The notes under the pieces: model-generated
What the model was told of the DNA's origin: nothing
Seen by the model: the letters and a program-made list of their open reading frames with translations, nothing else
Databases searched by the model: none
Assembly (NCBI GenBank): GCA_033964015.1
Contig: CM066922.1
Coordinates: 24,856,961-24,920,960 of the forward strand
Direction: 5' to 3'
From: Scolanthus callimorphus
Taxonomy: Eukaryota; Cnidaria; Anthozoa; Actiniaria; Edwardsiidae
DNA: 64,000 bases
Position numbers and translations under genes: made by a program
Shown here: piece after piece, positions 48,601 through 57,112 of the stretch
Numbering within the stretch: position 1 is the stretch's first letter
Layout of the letters: each line of letters opens with the position of its first letter

Positions 48601-50043
48601 TTGGCTGAAGGGGAAACCATTCAGCGGTAACTTGAATTTCTCTCGTCTATGATTGGCCAGCTGTATATTTGGGGGCTTACTGCAGACATGTAAAAGGCGC
48701 TTATTGTTGTTATTATTGTTGTTATTGATTGCGTTTACTTTGTATTCTCATTGGTCGCTCATTTGAGTCAGCCAGTCAAATCTTGAACTCGGCGCAGCTG
48801 TGTATTTAGTAATCACGTGCTCGCCACGTGATAGTGATTTTACTTGGCTTTGCTTACGAATAAACAAATTACTTGCTCAACGAGTGACGACAGTGGTTTT
48901 AATTGACCCTTGATTGGCTGAAGGGGAAACCATTCAGCGGTAACTTGAATTTCTGTCGTCTATGATTGGCCAGCTGTATGTTGGGGCATCTTGCAGCCAT
49001 GTGGAATGCGCTTATGGTTGTTATTTTTCTTTTTAATCAAACAGATTCGTATTTTCGCGAGCCATCAACGTTTTCCATGTTGAACGAGTCGGACGAGGAA
49101 GACATGATTTACAAGTAAGCCACGCCTTTTATTCTTGTCTAGAAGTTTCTAATCTAGTGCAGTGTAGTCTATACTAGTCGAGTCGAGTTTATTCTATGCT
49201 AATGTCTAGTATATTGTCTATGTCGTGACTCGATATACATCATATTTCCTTTATCATTTATTGGCTTCTTAATAAACATATTGATTGATCGATTTCATCA
49301 ATACGTGGCTCTTATTATATGGCTTGACAATCCTTTGATTTGATTGGCTCGTGCATGAACTGTATTTTGAGTATTGTCCACGGCTATATTTCTCCGTATT
49401 TAAACCCGTATCCCGGATGAAGAATGTTTTGCGTTTTGCGCAATTCTTGTACGCTGGCTTTTTTCGCTTCAAAGTTTTTGCTTAAAAGTTACTGCAAAAG
49501 TTGCAGGGAAATATAATACTGAAAAAAGAAGATAAAAGTAACGCGTGGCGCGCGTGAACGGAAGGAAAATAAAAACCATCAAAGGCCGGACATTGGACAA
49601 AATATAATTCAAATTTAAATGAGGTATATAATAAACGAATTATTGACCTCACTTGCTCGGTCTGTACGGGAAATATCAGACATTGGTCTTTTTGTACAAA
49701 CCTCGCTATCGCGCCGCTATTTACATAGTGCCGTTAGGCTAGTCACATCCCGGCTTATCTCCGGTGTAATAACCTGTGAGTGCGCACGAACTGCGTCACA
49801 AAGCTTCCTTTGTTTGGTAGAACGAATCAGGATGAAATAAGAACTGAACACAAAGGTGTCCTCTGGGAATGGTTATTACACCGGAGTTAACCCCACATCC
49901 CAGGGCTGGAAATTAACTTTTTTTTAACGTGCTGCAATTTCAGCTCTGGAATCCTTACCTTTCACAATTAATATCTTTTGTTTGACAGCTCCAAGAAAGT
50001 CCACCAGCAATCGCCGTACAGTAGTTCAGATGAAGGGTATTAG
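36611..50043 (+). CDS. TMEM181: TMEM181-like multipass membrane protein
   Basis: Seventeen exons: 36611-36632, 36713-36816, 37729-37798ish, 37918-38011, 38588-38709, 39362-39484, 40322-40375, 41952-42010, 43765-43805, 45329-45457, 45977-46068, 46178-46235, 46613-46714, 47794-47927, 48410-48498, 49045-49114, 49989-50043. Family-typical stretches appear in order: MRLYTLTKRQFVMVF, GYLNYPSYAIHV, VEIWFRFVFLVMAFMV, WMSLLLPLLLLYN, NFLVNSWVPGMFDSLFQ, RLKFLTALMLIV, VLQDNFIAELETHY, SAEFLTFYG, YTMAFVYSPAKNALY, FSMLNESDEED. TMEM181 (GPR178) has a luminal GOLD-like domain and a Wntless-type seven-helix region; it was reported as a host factor for cytolethal distending toxin in human cells. One-base frame breaks occur at 45339-45344, 46641-46644, 47864-47868 and 48432-48436. 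A further missing base near 36721-36723 would join exon 1 (MPVKDVEH) to MRLYTL; otherwise translation may start at 36723. The 47928-48409 intron is AT-AC. Confidence 0.85.
39511..39686. mobile_element. MITE GGGATGTCAAC in TMEM181 intron
   Basis: CAGGGATGTCAACCTCTGG at the left and GAGAGTTGACATCCCAGTG at the right are inverted repeats. The interior includes TTCTCCCGGGAGA and a related mirrored stretch. A piece resembling the interior (CTCCAGG...CTCCCGG) appears at about 57845-57925. Confidence 0.5.
39760..39939. mobile_element. 180-bp MITE AGAGCGGATTTC in TMEM181 intron
   Basis: AGAGCGGATTTCATATGACTG and its mirror CAGTCATACGAAATCTGCTCT bound a GC-rich centre with CCGCGACCG and CCGTACCGC words in inverted order. 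TIR about 40 bp. Non-coding. Confidence 0.6.
40061..40205. mobile_element. MITE AATTGGCAGTTTTCACGATG in TMEM181 intron
   Basis: AATTGGCAGTTTTCACGATG and the mirrored CATCGTGAAAACGGTCAATT form the ends; the core includes an AGAACGAGTCAGAACGACTC repeat. Non-coding. Confidence 0.55.
40641..41560. mobile_element. TIR element CAGGGCATCTGG with nested GACTGCTTGC element
   Basis: CAGGGCATCTGGTAAAGTGCGG at the left is mirrored by CCGAACTTTGCCAGATGCCC at the right. Subterminal CCGCACT words repeat at both ends (40676-40740; 41446-41525). At 41092-41255 lies a relative of the 6653-6928 element (GACTGCTTGC...GAACGTCCGTG...GACGTTCGCCC). Located in TMEM181 intron 7. Confidence 0.55.
42130..42435. repeat. 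Palindromic repeat with GTAGCCTGCATAGCAAGCG ends
   Basis: A hairpin (TTTTTTCAGACATTTGA…TCAAATATCCGAAAAAA around GGGATCCCTGTGTCGCG…ACACAGGAATCCC) is followed by a second arm with CCACTGAAGTGCTTGCTACG. A related GTAGCCTCCGTAGCAAGCG sequence starts at about 51298. Non-coding, in TMEM181 intron 8. Confidence 0.5.
42683..42828. mobile_element. 146-bp MITE ATTCGCCTTTGTCACACGGC
   Basis: ATTCGCCTTTGTCACACGGC then AGCCATCTTTGATTTT is mirrored exactly at the right end (AAAATCCAAGATGGCTGCC then GTGTGACAAAGGCGAAT). TIR about 37 bp, loop about 70 bp. Confidence 0.7.
42880..43240 (-). mobile_element. tRNA-derived SINE (copy 2, antisense)
   Basis: Read on the minus strand from 43240: CCGGTTAGCGCAGTGGTAGA (box A), GGGAGTTCAAACCCCGACCA (box B), then AACACTCAGGGTCTTTTCTA and GGAGAAGGTGCTGCCTTTGC, the same body as the SINE at 10848. 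The end near 42890 reads GCGCTATATAAGCAC, like the 3' ends of CR1/L2-type LINEs that mobilise such SINEs. Inserted in TMEM181 intron 8, antisense to the gene. Confidence 0.75.
43427..43740. mobile_element. TIR element CAGGGGCGTAGCCAG (hAT-like ends)
   Basis: CAGGGGCGTAGCCAG at the left and CTGGCTACGCCCCTG at the right are perfect inverted repeats. A G run (43441-43463) and GGAACCCCCCCTC blocks sit inside both ends. CAGGG-type ends suggest hAT, but no 8-bp target duplication is evident (flanks TAATCCTT and AAGGTCCT). It ends 25 bp before the splice acceptor of the 43765 exon. Confidence 0.6.
43840..44830. repeat. Dispersed repeat with TAGTCGCAAAA motifs, interrupted
   Basis: GTCGCATTTTTGCGTCTGGC near 43848 and AGTCGCTTTTTGCGACCGTA near 44790 belong to one dispersed family; a compact relative occurs at 50180-50365 (TTAGTCGCAATGTG, TTTTGCGACTGTCGCAATTT). 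The 43.9-44.56 kb middle is unrelated AT-rich sequence. A palindromic MITE is listed at 44559-44727. Confidence 0.45.
44559..44727. mobile_element. Palindromic MITE ATTACACGGTGGC
   Basis: ATTACACGGTGGC at 44573 and GCCACCGTGTAAT at 44710 bound a nearly perfect palindrome (GATATGAATTTTATTTTCTC and GAAAATAAAATTCATATC; AAGCAATATTTTAC and GTAAAATATTGCTT) around CGCTGCGCTCG. Confidence 0.65.
45765..45835 (-). repeat. Possible tRNA-like SINE head
   Basis: On the minus strand, GGCTAGGTGGCGCAGTGTTA resembles a tRNA box A region and TGAGTCCGAATCCCGG a box B. The spacing is about right for a tRNA-derived SINE head, but there is no clear body or tail, and it differs from the SINE family at 10848 and 42880. 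Low certainty. Confidence 0.3.
47280..47640. repeat. GGATTC-rich repeat in TMEM181 intron
   Basis: ATTCAATCCAAATCCGGATT followed by CGACGGATTCTGAA occurs at about 47394-47430 and again (one G shorter) at 47600-47633; many GGATTC/GAATCC words fill the interval. The second copy may mark the end of an element starting with GGGTACCTTTCTTTGGG near 47287. Confidence 0.45.
47928..48409 (+). other. U12-type AT-AC intron of TMEM181
   Basis: The 5' splice site reads T/ATATCCTTT, the exact AT-AC minor-spliceosome donor. The branch-point consensus TTCCTTGAC lies at 48391-48399, its A at 48398, 11 bases before the AC at 48408-48409. Splicing here joins TAC AAA AAC T with CA GCG GAA TTC CTG, giving HYKN-SAEFL, which is the conserved TMEM181 stretch (HYQNSAEFL in the human protein, from memory). 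The nearby GT-AG alternative (CACCAG at 48407-48412) would not keep the frame with any GT donor seen. Confidence 0.85.
48585..49020 (+). repeat. Direct duplication in TMEM181 intron next to exon 16
   Basis: About 120 bp starting TGATTGGCTGAAGGGGAAAC, then CCATTCAGCGGTAACTTGAA, TATGATTGGCCAGCTGTAT and GCGCTTATTGTTGTTATT, occurs at about 48598-48725 and again at about 48910-49030, 313 bp apart. The second copy runs to the splice acceptor of exon 16 (49045). The exon itself was not duplicated. Confidence 0.65.
49757..49887. mobile_element. MITE CTCCGGTGTAATAACC (copy 2)
   Basis: CTCCGGTGTAATAACC and GGTTATTACACCGGAG are perfect inverted ends. The interior (CTGCGTCACAAAGCTTCCTT, GAACGAATCAGGATGAAATA) matches the copy at 28710-28846. 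It lies in the last TMEM181 intron, 100 bp before the final exon. Confidence 0.75.
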
Positions 50044-50356
50044 GAACAGGACAAGTAGACTATAAGTATTTTAAATATAAGGTGGCATATACCTATGTCG
50101 TGGTATGGTACAGCACTTTGCCCTACTGTCTCTAGACTCACATTCCAGCAGGGATACCATGGCTAGAATTTACAGAAAAGAGCAGTGGCATTTTTGCGCT
50201 TGGTAGAATACATTTGGTCGCAGAAAGAGAAGCTCTAGTCCCATAGCTGGGGGCAAACCTGAATAATTATCTACGCAGCTATCGATGTTTTGCGACTAAT
50301 GACAGTTAGTCGCAATGTGAACACTTTTGGTCGCTTTTGCGACTGTCGCAATTTCG

Positions 50357-50740
50357 AGCCATTACGTCAGGGTTTCATATCGTGAGTCTGCCTGGAGCGA
50401 ATCCTTTAATATTAAAATTACGAACATACGACCTACATATTAACAAGAAAGAGCATGTTGAAGTATATAAAATGCCGGCGTTTAGCATTAATCCGAACAA
50501 AACTGATCGATATACAGCCATTCGAAAACTCCAAAATTTAAGAAGATTTGTATGGTTTGCCGACGCCGCGTCCGGACTCTCATACAATTCCTCTTAAATA
50601 ATAGAGTATCTCGTTCAGTATTCACCCGATTAGCATCAAACTTCGGCATGTTGTACAGGTCAACATGCTCTTTCCTTGTATGTAGGTCACATCGTAATAT
50701 GTGTAAGGAATTCGCCCCAGGCACTCACGATGGGAAACCC
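50357..50740. mobile_element. Imperfect long palindrome (AGAAAGAGCATGTTGA arms)
   Basis: Left arm words TCGTGAGTCTGCCTGGAGCG, ACGACCTACATATTAACAAG, AAAGAGCATGTTGAAGTATA and AAAATGCCGGCGTTTAGCAT recur inverted on the right (GTTGTACAGGTCAACATGCTC, CTTGTATGTAGGTCACATCG, CGCCCCAGGCACTCACGATG). Each arm is about 190 bp with about 75-80% identity, leaving almost no loop. Confidence 0.6.
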
Positions 50741-51759
50741 AGCAGTGGGTGCTGATGTGCCGTGGTTAGCGCAAGAAGTAGTGGTGTTTACCCCCTGGAT
50801 ACTCCCGCTATCCTACGCTGCGCAACCATAAAACAAAACGCCAGATACGAGTGTATCCTCTTACAGCGATTTTCATAATTCTGTATTCACAGTTGCGCAA
50901 CAGCCTCCGTTTGGACCCGAGACAAGGTTGACCTTGCGCTGTTAGAAGTGCTGTCAGAACAAGCCAGCGACTGCTAGAGCTCCGCCGGCTACTTAAACTC
51001 TATTTACGTTTCACTGCCGGCTACTTTTCATCGGATCCCATACATAAGCATTTATTGAGCCACTGAAATTAACCATCTGGGCCGGTTACTGTTTTTTTTT
51101 ATAATCGCCTGCTTGCGTTCGAAGCGCGATGGAGCGATTTCAACAAACTCGTGAAACAAAGTGTATTAGTCATATTGATTAAAGTAATAGTCAAGACAAC
51201 ATGTTCAAGACAACATGTTCAAATTCCACTGCAAAAGACAACAATGCATTTAGCGCGTAATCACGTTCTTTCCACTAAAGTGTGTTTCAGGGGTTTATGT
51301 AGCCTCCGTAGCAAGCGTTTCTGTGGAGTTTTAAGGCCCGTTCACACGGCGCGATTTCTGCTGTGATTTGAGGTGCGATTACTGTGACGGTCCCATGGCG
51401 ATGTTATATCGCGCGGTGTGAACGGTCGGCGATCTTATGGAGATTTGCTTTTTGATCATGTTCAAATTCCACTGCGATTTCTTCAGACCGCCAACAAACT
51501 GGCAAATATTGCAAGGCAAAATCGCCGGCCGACGATCGCACCTAAAATCGCAGCTGAAATCGCGCCGTCTTCAGGATCAGAGAAAAGCCTGAAAGTAAGA
51601 TGTTCGATATATGCCCGCGCGAAATATAGGGCGAGGAAAAAATTGCAGAGAGGAGGGTCTCTGGACTGAAAGCCACGGTAAACGCTTGCTACACAGTCTA
51701 GGGTTTATGGAAATTGCTCTACTTTACACAGCTGACTGTAAAACAGTTTTTTTTTTATC

Positions 51760-52530
51760 TGCGATTTCATAATTCTGCGAACTCCAATACTTAACATTTT
51801 CGAACGCTTAACTGCGTTTTGGCTTCCGTCAATCAAACCTTTAAAGACAGGCGCAAGGATGTTTTCGTTTTGTTTGCATTTTAATCATGGTGGAAAATCA
51901 AATCATCCAGAGATGTTCACTCGTTTGATTAGCCGTATTCACACTAGAGACGGGAGAACTCGTCTGAGACGAGTTTCTCGTCAGAAAAAGTTCCTGTCTT
52001 ATGTCAATTCATTGTTTCGACCTGTCATTCAAAGCCATAGTTACTGTTGTTAAGTCCCACAACAAATCAGGGTTTTCCTTAAAAAAAAGTCCAAAAATAT
52101 TTCGATCCCGCTTAGGATTACCAGATATCATTATCTTCAGATGATCTCAGTTTATACTGTCATAAAAGGCAAAAAAGTGCTGCACATCGGACTGATTTCG
52201 GAAGTCCTGAAATACTGTTTGTGGGACAAGATCAATCCCGAGGGAGAATCTTTCCAGCTCTGATTGGTATATCCAGATAGCGTGAAATGGCTCCATTGTT
52301 TCATCGGAATTATGAATCCTGCTCACAGAAACACTTGCTTGTTATCTGTCTAAACTTTCTCCTTCAAAAAATTGTTTTCACGTGATCACAGAAGAACAGG
52401 GAACCATATTCAAGGCGGGAACTCGTCTCAGACGGGAAACTCGCCTCTAGTGTGAATACAGCTATTGACGGAAGCCAAACCCTGGTTTGTTAGTTGGCGT
52501 AGAGTTCGCAGAATTATGAAAATTGCAGTA
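51760..52530. mobile_element. TIR element with about 200-bp inverted ends (TTTGGCTTCCGTCAAT)
   Basis: Left: TTTCATAATTCTGCGAACTC, TTTTGGCTTCCGTCAATCAA, CGTATTCACACTAGAGACGG, CTCGTCTGAGACGAG. Right: inverted copies (CTCGTCTCAGACGGG, CTCTAGTGTGAATACAGC, TTGACGGAAGCCAAA, GTTCGCAGAATTATGAAA). The middle 350 bp has no coding signal. Confidence 0.6.
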
Positions 52531-53630
52531 AGAATGTAACAGCTACGATGTTAATCAAAATAAGTATTTGTATTGGTGATGCTATGTAAGAAATTATTTA
52601 TATAATAATGGCTAGAATATTACTAGCAAGTAAATTGCAATTGTTTAAGCATAAACGAAGATAGCAGTAATAAAATATTATTATTTGTTATTCTTTTGTG
52701 GAACAAAAGACTGCTCTTGCTTGTGCCCCCCCCCCCCCCCCCGCCCCCCCCCCCCCCCCCCCCCTTGGGAATGAAAAATTCTAGCAACACGCTGAATAAT
52801 AACAATAACAACAACAATCATGATAATAATAAAAATAACAATTGTTTTATTCACGATTGCCATTGCAGAAAATACTGAATTACACGTTAGGACCAAGCAA
52901 ATAAATAAAAGTGACATTTTTAACCATGACCAAGTGTTCAAATCTGTCCGCATTGTAATTATAACTGGATCTGGAACTTGTACGATGTGTGGGGGAGGTT
53001 TTTGCGCCACTACAAGGACGAGGTGGAGGGCGGGGGAGGGACTCCAACTTTTTTACTTTACATTAACTTTGAGCAGAAGCGCTTTACCTGGGAGCGTCCA
53101 TCTCCCGATATAGGTAATAAATATTATTATCATTATTATGTATCCATAGCGTAAAATAAAGCCTGAATGATTTTTCGTTTTAGTTTGAAATTTCCATGCA
53201 GTGATTACGTTACACAATCGCTCAAGCAACAGCGCTGCGCGCAGATGGCGTCCCACTAATAAACACTCAGACAAGCAAAAACTTTTCTTCCATGTTCTCA
53301 GTTTTCTCTCTAAAGAACGATACAAGATGAATTAGTAAACTGGCAGTTCCACTCATAGCCGAGCTTGTTTGTACTCCTATCCTGGCTTGTATTTCGAGCG
53401 CGATCTTTCTGAATGGGATTTCAGAGGATTTCTGAGTCTCGTGATCTAATTTAAGAATCTGTGCACAGCGCTACCAGGAAGCTGGTAGTGCATGCTTTGT
53501 TCAGAGAAGGTTATTCAAGCGGCAAATATTTTGTTCTAAAAATAACTCCCAGACCTGCTTCATTTTCATTTCGCCACCGCTGCAAGTCTTCCTACCCCTA
53601 GATACGCTCCTAGTTAATGGACTCCAGCTT

Positions 53631-55710
53631 TTAGTGCAAAAGTTTTTGCGTCGCCATCTTCATTTTGGCGATGACGAGATTCTTCCTGGTGTCGTCCATT
53701 TGTCTCTCCTTGTTGATGTGCCTCTTCTCTAGTTCCTTCATGGTTCTGGTCTTCTCCTCGCTCAGTCGCTTGTGATCGCGTATCTGAACGATAGTGTGAT
53801 AATGATAAAAGTATTGACGTCATAGAACATAAATCGGCTAACGGTGTTTACATCGTGTGTTGCCACCCAATTCAGATCGTGATTCCAGCACCCAAAAGGA
53901 ATCATCACATGATCTGAATTGGAGTTAATTGGGTGGCAACAAGATGTAAACACCGTTAGCCGATTTGGTCTGGTGGTAGAGGTGTTGCAGGACTACTTTG
54001 TCAGGAGCCTCCATCTATTGGTGCGCTAGCCTGAATTTTTGCCGTCCCTAATGGACGTTTGAAATAGAGTCCTAACGTGATGACGTCACAGAATAAAAAC
54101 AAATTTTCGATTTGATCATGTTGATTTCGAAGGAGCATGTCGAATGAAAGCTACACACCAAAAATGAGGCAAATCGGTTGAAACGCGACCGAGATATGGC
54201 CCACTGAATACATAATTTTCTTTAACAATCGATCACTGTATTTTAACCAAAATACAGTGATCGATTTGTTAAAGAAAATTATGTATTCAGCGGGCCAGAT
54301 CTCGATCGCCTTTCAACCGACTCGCCTCATTTTTTGCATGCAACGTTCTTTGGAGTTGGTCTTTCATTATTCGTGGACAAAAATCTGACATTCGAAATGT
54401 TTCAAATTTGTGACGTCACACTTTAGGACTCTATATCACCACAATCTTTTGTTTTGTTTTGTGCTCTGGTGACATCTAATGTACATGTCTGAGAGCGCAT
54501 TGAATCTGCTAGCCATTCTTACTGGCTGAATGATTAAGTCATATGTATGAGTCCTATGATAGTCATATGTATCGAGACGGTGCACAAACAAAATGTTAAT
54601 TCTTCTGAAAATAGTTTAGTATAGGTTTCATAAGCATCCCATTCAATAAAAGAATGAACTAGTGGAGGAGTGGCTCGTCTCCTATTCCGCTGGATTACGG
54701 TTTACCAGGCAGAGAAAGTTCACAAAAAAGAATACCTGTGGTAACTTTTGTTTGCATAAACGGAAGTGTCTAAGCTGGTTCTCACTGGAACGCAAGCGCA
54801 AGAAAATCGAGACCCATAAAGCGCAAGGATTAAAAATGTTGATCTTTACGCTTGCGTCGCTGTTATTTACACTTGCCTTGAGCTTGGGTACTGCGCTTGC
54901 GTTCGTACAGTGTGAACCAACCCTTAAATGAACTGCCATGCGGCCTCGCGACGAACAGTACTAGTAGCTTGGCACGCGCCCTTGTAGACAAGGCATAACG
55001 AACCGTGGCACACGCGTTCCAATGTAAACAGGGCAGAACGCACATTCTTACCTCTGCTCGTAATCGCCCCACCATCATTTCACTCTGTGCCAGTTGAGCG
55101 AGTGCTATCTCTCTCTCCCTTCTAAGCCCTTCCGTCTCGCCCAGAACCCGCGCTTTGGTCTGTGTCTTCTCTATCGCTCGGATATCACTCACTTCTTTTC
55201 TCCTCTTCCTCAGTTTCGACCTCAAGTTGTCAATGGCAACCACAGCTGTGATTTTCTCGTTCAAAGCCTCAGTTCTATCCGTCTGCATTTTCTTGATGAC
55301 CTCCTGTAGTCTGTGAATCTCCATGGTTTTCTCCCGGATTATTTTCCCCCACTGTTCGAGATGTTCCAGCTCTGAGTACCTCTGCCGTAACTCGTTAAAA
55401 TCTCCTCCAACCTCGCGTACTTTTCCTCGCCCTTCAACAAAGCGACTTCCAGTTTATTCTTCTCGTTTTCTAAATTTAAGTACTCAACTTTAAGGTCAGT
55501 GAATGACTGCATAACGGCTTCATACTTTCCTTTTCCTTTGCCCTTCGTCTTTTGACCATTTCGCAGTCCACTTTTCGACTCCAAACTGAATATTTTATCC
55601 TCCGATATGATTCCATGTTGAACAGTAACGGGTGGTAGCCCTGTGTGATTGTTAGAAGCATGAGAAAGATTTGAAACCCTTCGTCTGCTCCTACTTGACT
55701 CCCATTGCAT
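53631..55710 (-). CDS. Small coiled-coil protein, unrecognised
   Basis: Two exons on the minus strand: 55710-55052 and 53783-53631, joined in phase 0 at …GRLRAE / IRDHKRLSEE…, ending KMATQKLLH and TAA. The start is the first in-frame ATG (55708-55710; MQWESSRSRRRV). The N-terminal 70 residues are Ser/Arg/Gly-rich and look disordered; the rest, about 190 residues, is a nearly uninterrupted heptad coiled coil rich in Glu, Lys, Arg and Leu (MEIHRLQEVIKKMQTDR, NLRSKLRKRRKEVSDIR, RREREIALAQLAQSEMM). Total about 270 residues. One base is missing near 55400-55407: the frame …KYARLEE must change to reach FNELRQRYSELEHLEQW; an extra G (GAGGAGGAT) would restore RLEEDFNELRQ. Long charged coiled coils of this kind are frequent in ciliary and centrosomal proteins, but no family was recognised. 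It could also be the 3' end of a longer gene. Confidence 0.6.
53826..53970. mobile_element. Hairpin MITE AAATCGGCTAACGGTGTTTAC
   Basis: AAATCGGCTAACGGTGTTTA then GTTGCCACCCAATT is mirrored at the right (AATTGGGTGGCAAC then AAACACCGTTAGCCGATTT), with internal CAGATC/GATCTG arms. It lies in the single intron of the coiled-coil gene, 45 bp upstream of the last exon's acceptor. Confidence 0.65.
54062..54440. mobile_element. 370-bp foldback MITE with TGACGTCA near both ends
   Basis: TAGAGTCCTAACGTGATGACG at the left is mirrored by GTGACGTCACACTTTAGGACT at the right. Arms converge on a near-perfect centre: CAATCGATCACTGTATTTT and AAAATACAGTGATCGAT around 54240. Arms of about 185 bp with higher identity towards the centre. 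In the coiled-coil gene intron. Confidence 0.65.
54774..54926. mobile_element. MITE GCTGGTTCTCACTGGAACGC
   Basis: GCTGGTTCTCACTGGAACGC then AAGCGCAAG at the left; CTTGCGTTCGTACAGTGTGA then ACCAAC at the right. The sequence GCTGGTTCTCACTGGAACGC also begins another copy at about 58163, which has a TACGCTTGCGTCTAGTATGA right arm. Confidence 0.6.
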
Positions 55711-55819
55711 CTTCCAAGAGGCGACACGAGTTAATGACTGTGACAAACAAGAGTCGTTTTCGAATCGTTGGCAAGACTTGAACGGAATACAAATCAGACA
55801 GCGCTTTATTTGGGTCAAT

Positions 55820-57112
55820 TAATTCGGTACTTCACCGCGGATTTATTTGATTCTTTTGTTGTCATTTTAATTACACGTTGTTAAGAACAATTTAAACAAT
55901 TCAAGATCAACTCTCAATTAAACTAATAATAACCACAACCTCTGACAGTCAAGCTTTGACGGACTTGGTCTGATATTTTACCTTTGAAAAACAACACAGA
56001 ATAAGACATCGAGAAAGCAGATAGCGATCCTTGCTGGTAGAATATATGCTGTGATTTTTCTAATAATATAAGCTTACCTACATATTGATGGCGAACTATA
56101 AAACCTATTGTCGTTTAAACAAAGCAGTGCTTACTGCTCTTTTTGTGCACGCAGTGCTCATAACTTTTATTTCAATATATCATAACTGCCCAGAAAAAAG
56201 GGCGACGCGTATTTCATTAAAGATAAGGATCAAAACAAGGCAGTTTATCAAATTTCGTGTTTATTTTTATAGCTCTCCCTTTGGCTGCTTAGTGCTTACC
56301 GTGTTCTCGTTATAAAACACTATTTGCGTATTTAATTCAATATACTGTACGGTATTGATAATCCATATTTTTCCTAATGGCCGAATGCCTCTTTTTTGTT
56401 GCTATAATTATAACAGCTTTATATCGTCCAAAGAAAGTGGATTTTATTTACAATTAAAACTATTTTACATCTAGTACATATTTCATATCCTTTACGAAAA
56501 TGCCACCATCTTTTTGTTTGGTTTTCCTAAACGGATAAGTTTTTATTCAATCTGTTTCCGTACCTTTCCTATACCAGTCGTAACGTTTTCGAAATTCGGT
56601 TTTGGTGTCATGGAGGCGGTTTGCAAAACGGAAAATTTAGATTTAAAATATTCATAGAATTTCAATTCCGAACGGAATTTTCAGAAAACCAAACTTGGAT
56701 CGATCGGAAATTCCAAATAAGTTTAAGGAGATTTACTACAGGACATTTTACAACCTCATATTTTTTATATTAGTATTAACGTACCAGCGAGCTGTGTATG
56801 AGAGACCTCCATTTTTAAACTCATCACGAATGTTTCTTAGGCCTAGGGCATACGTCGCCAATTAAAGTCGCGTCGAATGCATTTAAAACAATAGATAATT
56901 TGTTATTTGAAAGTGTAGTGAGTCGGTATCTTAAAAAAATGTAATCGACGCTACCCTAACTCGACGTATGTCCTAGGCCTTAGATTAATTATATCTTTAC
57001 AATATTCATGCTACCTGGTTTGTCTAGCGCATTCTCACGGGGTGAGATCTAGGCACCAGAATGATACTAAATTCAAGCATGTGCAATTCGTTTCTTGCGC
57101 ATGCGCAGTGCA
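55820..57112. other. AT-rich interval between the two minus-strand genes
   Basis: Nothing coding was recognised on either strand. The sequence is AT-rich and unremarkable. CGTATGTCCTAGGCCT near 56955 mirrors AGGCCTAGGGCATACG at about 56840-56855, together with the neighbouring GTCG words, marking a possible small MITE at about 56838-56985. Confidence 0.4.

Larger units (their letters stand above)
50044..53630. other. Intergenic region with TIR elements between TMEM181 and coiled-coil gene
   Basis: No supported exon. Contents: a TTTTGCGACT repeat (50180-50365); a 380-bp imperfect palindrome (50357-50740); a GTAGCCTCCGTAGCAAGCG-bounded element (about 51297-51705) containing CGGCGCGATTTC; a TIR element (51760-52530); a poly-C run (52727-52764) beside AAC/AAT microsatellite (52795-52840); and unremarkable sequence at 53100-53600. 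Confidence 0.5.
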
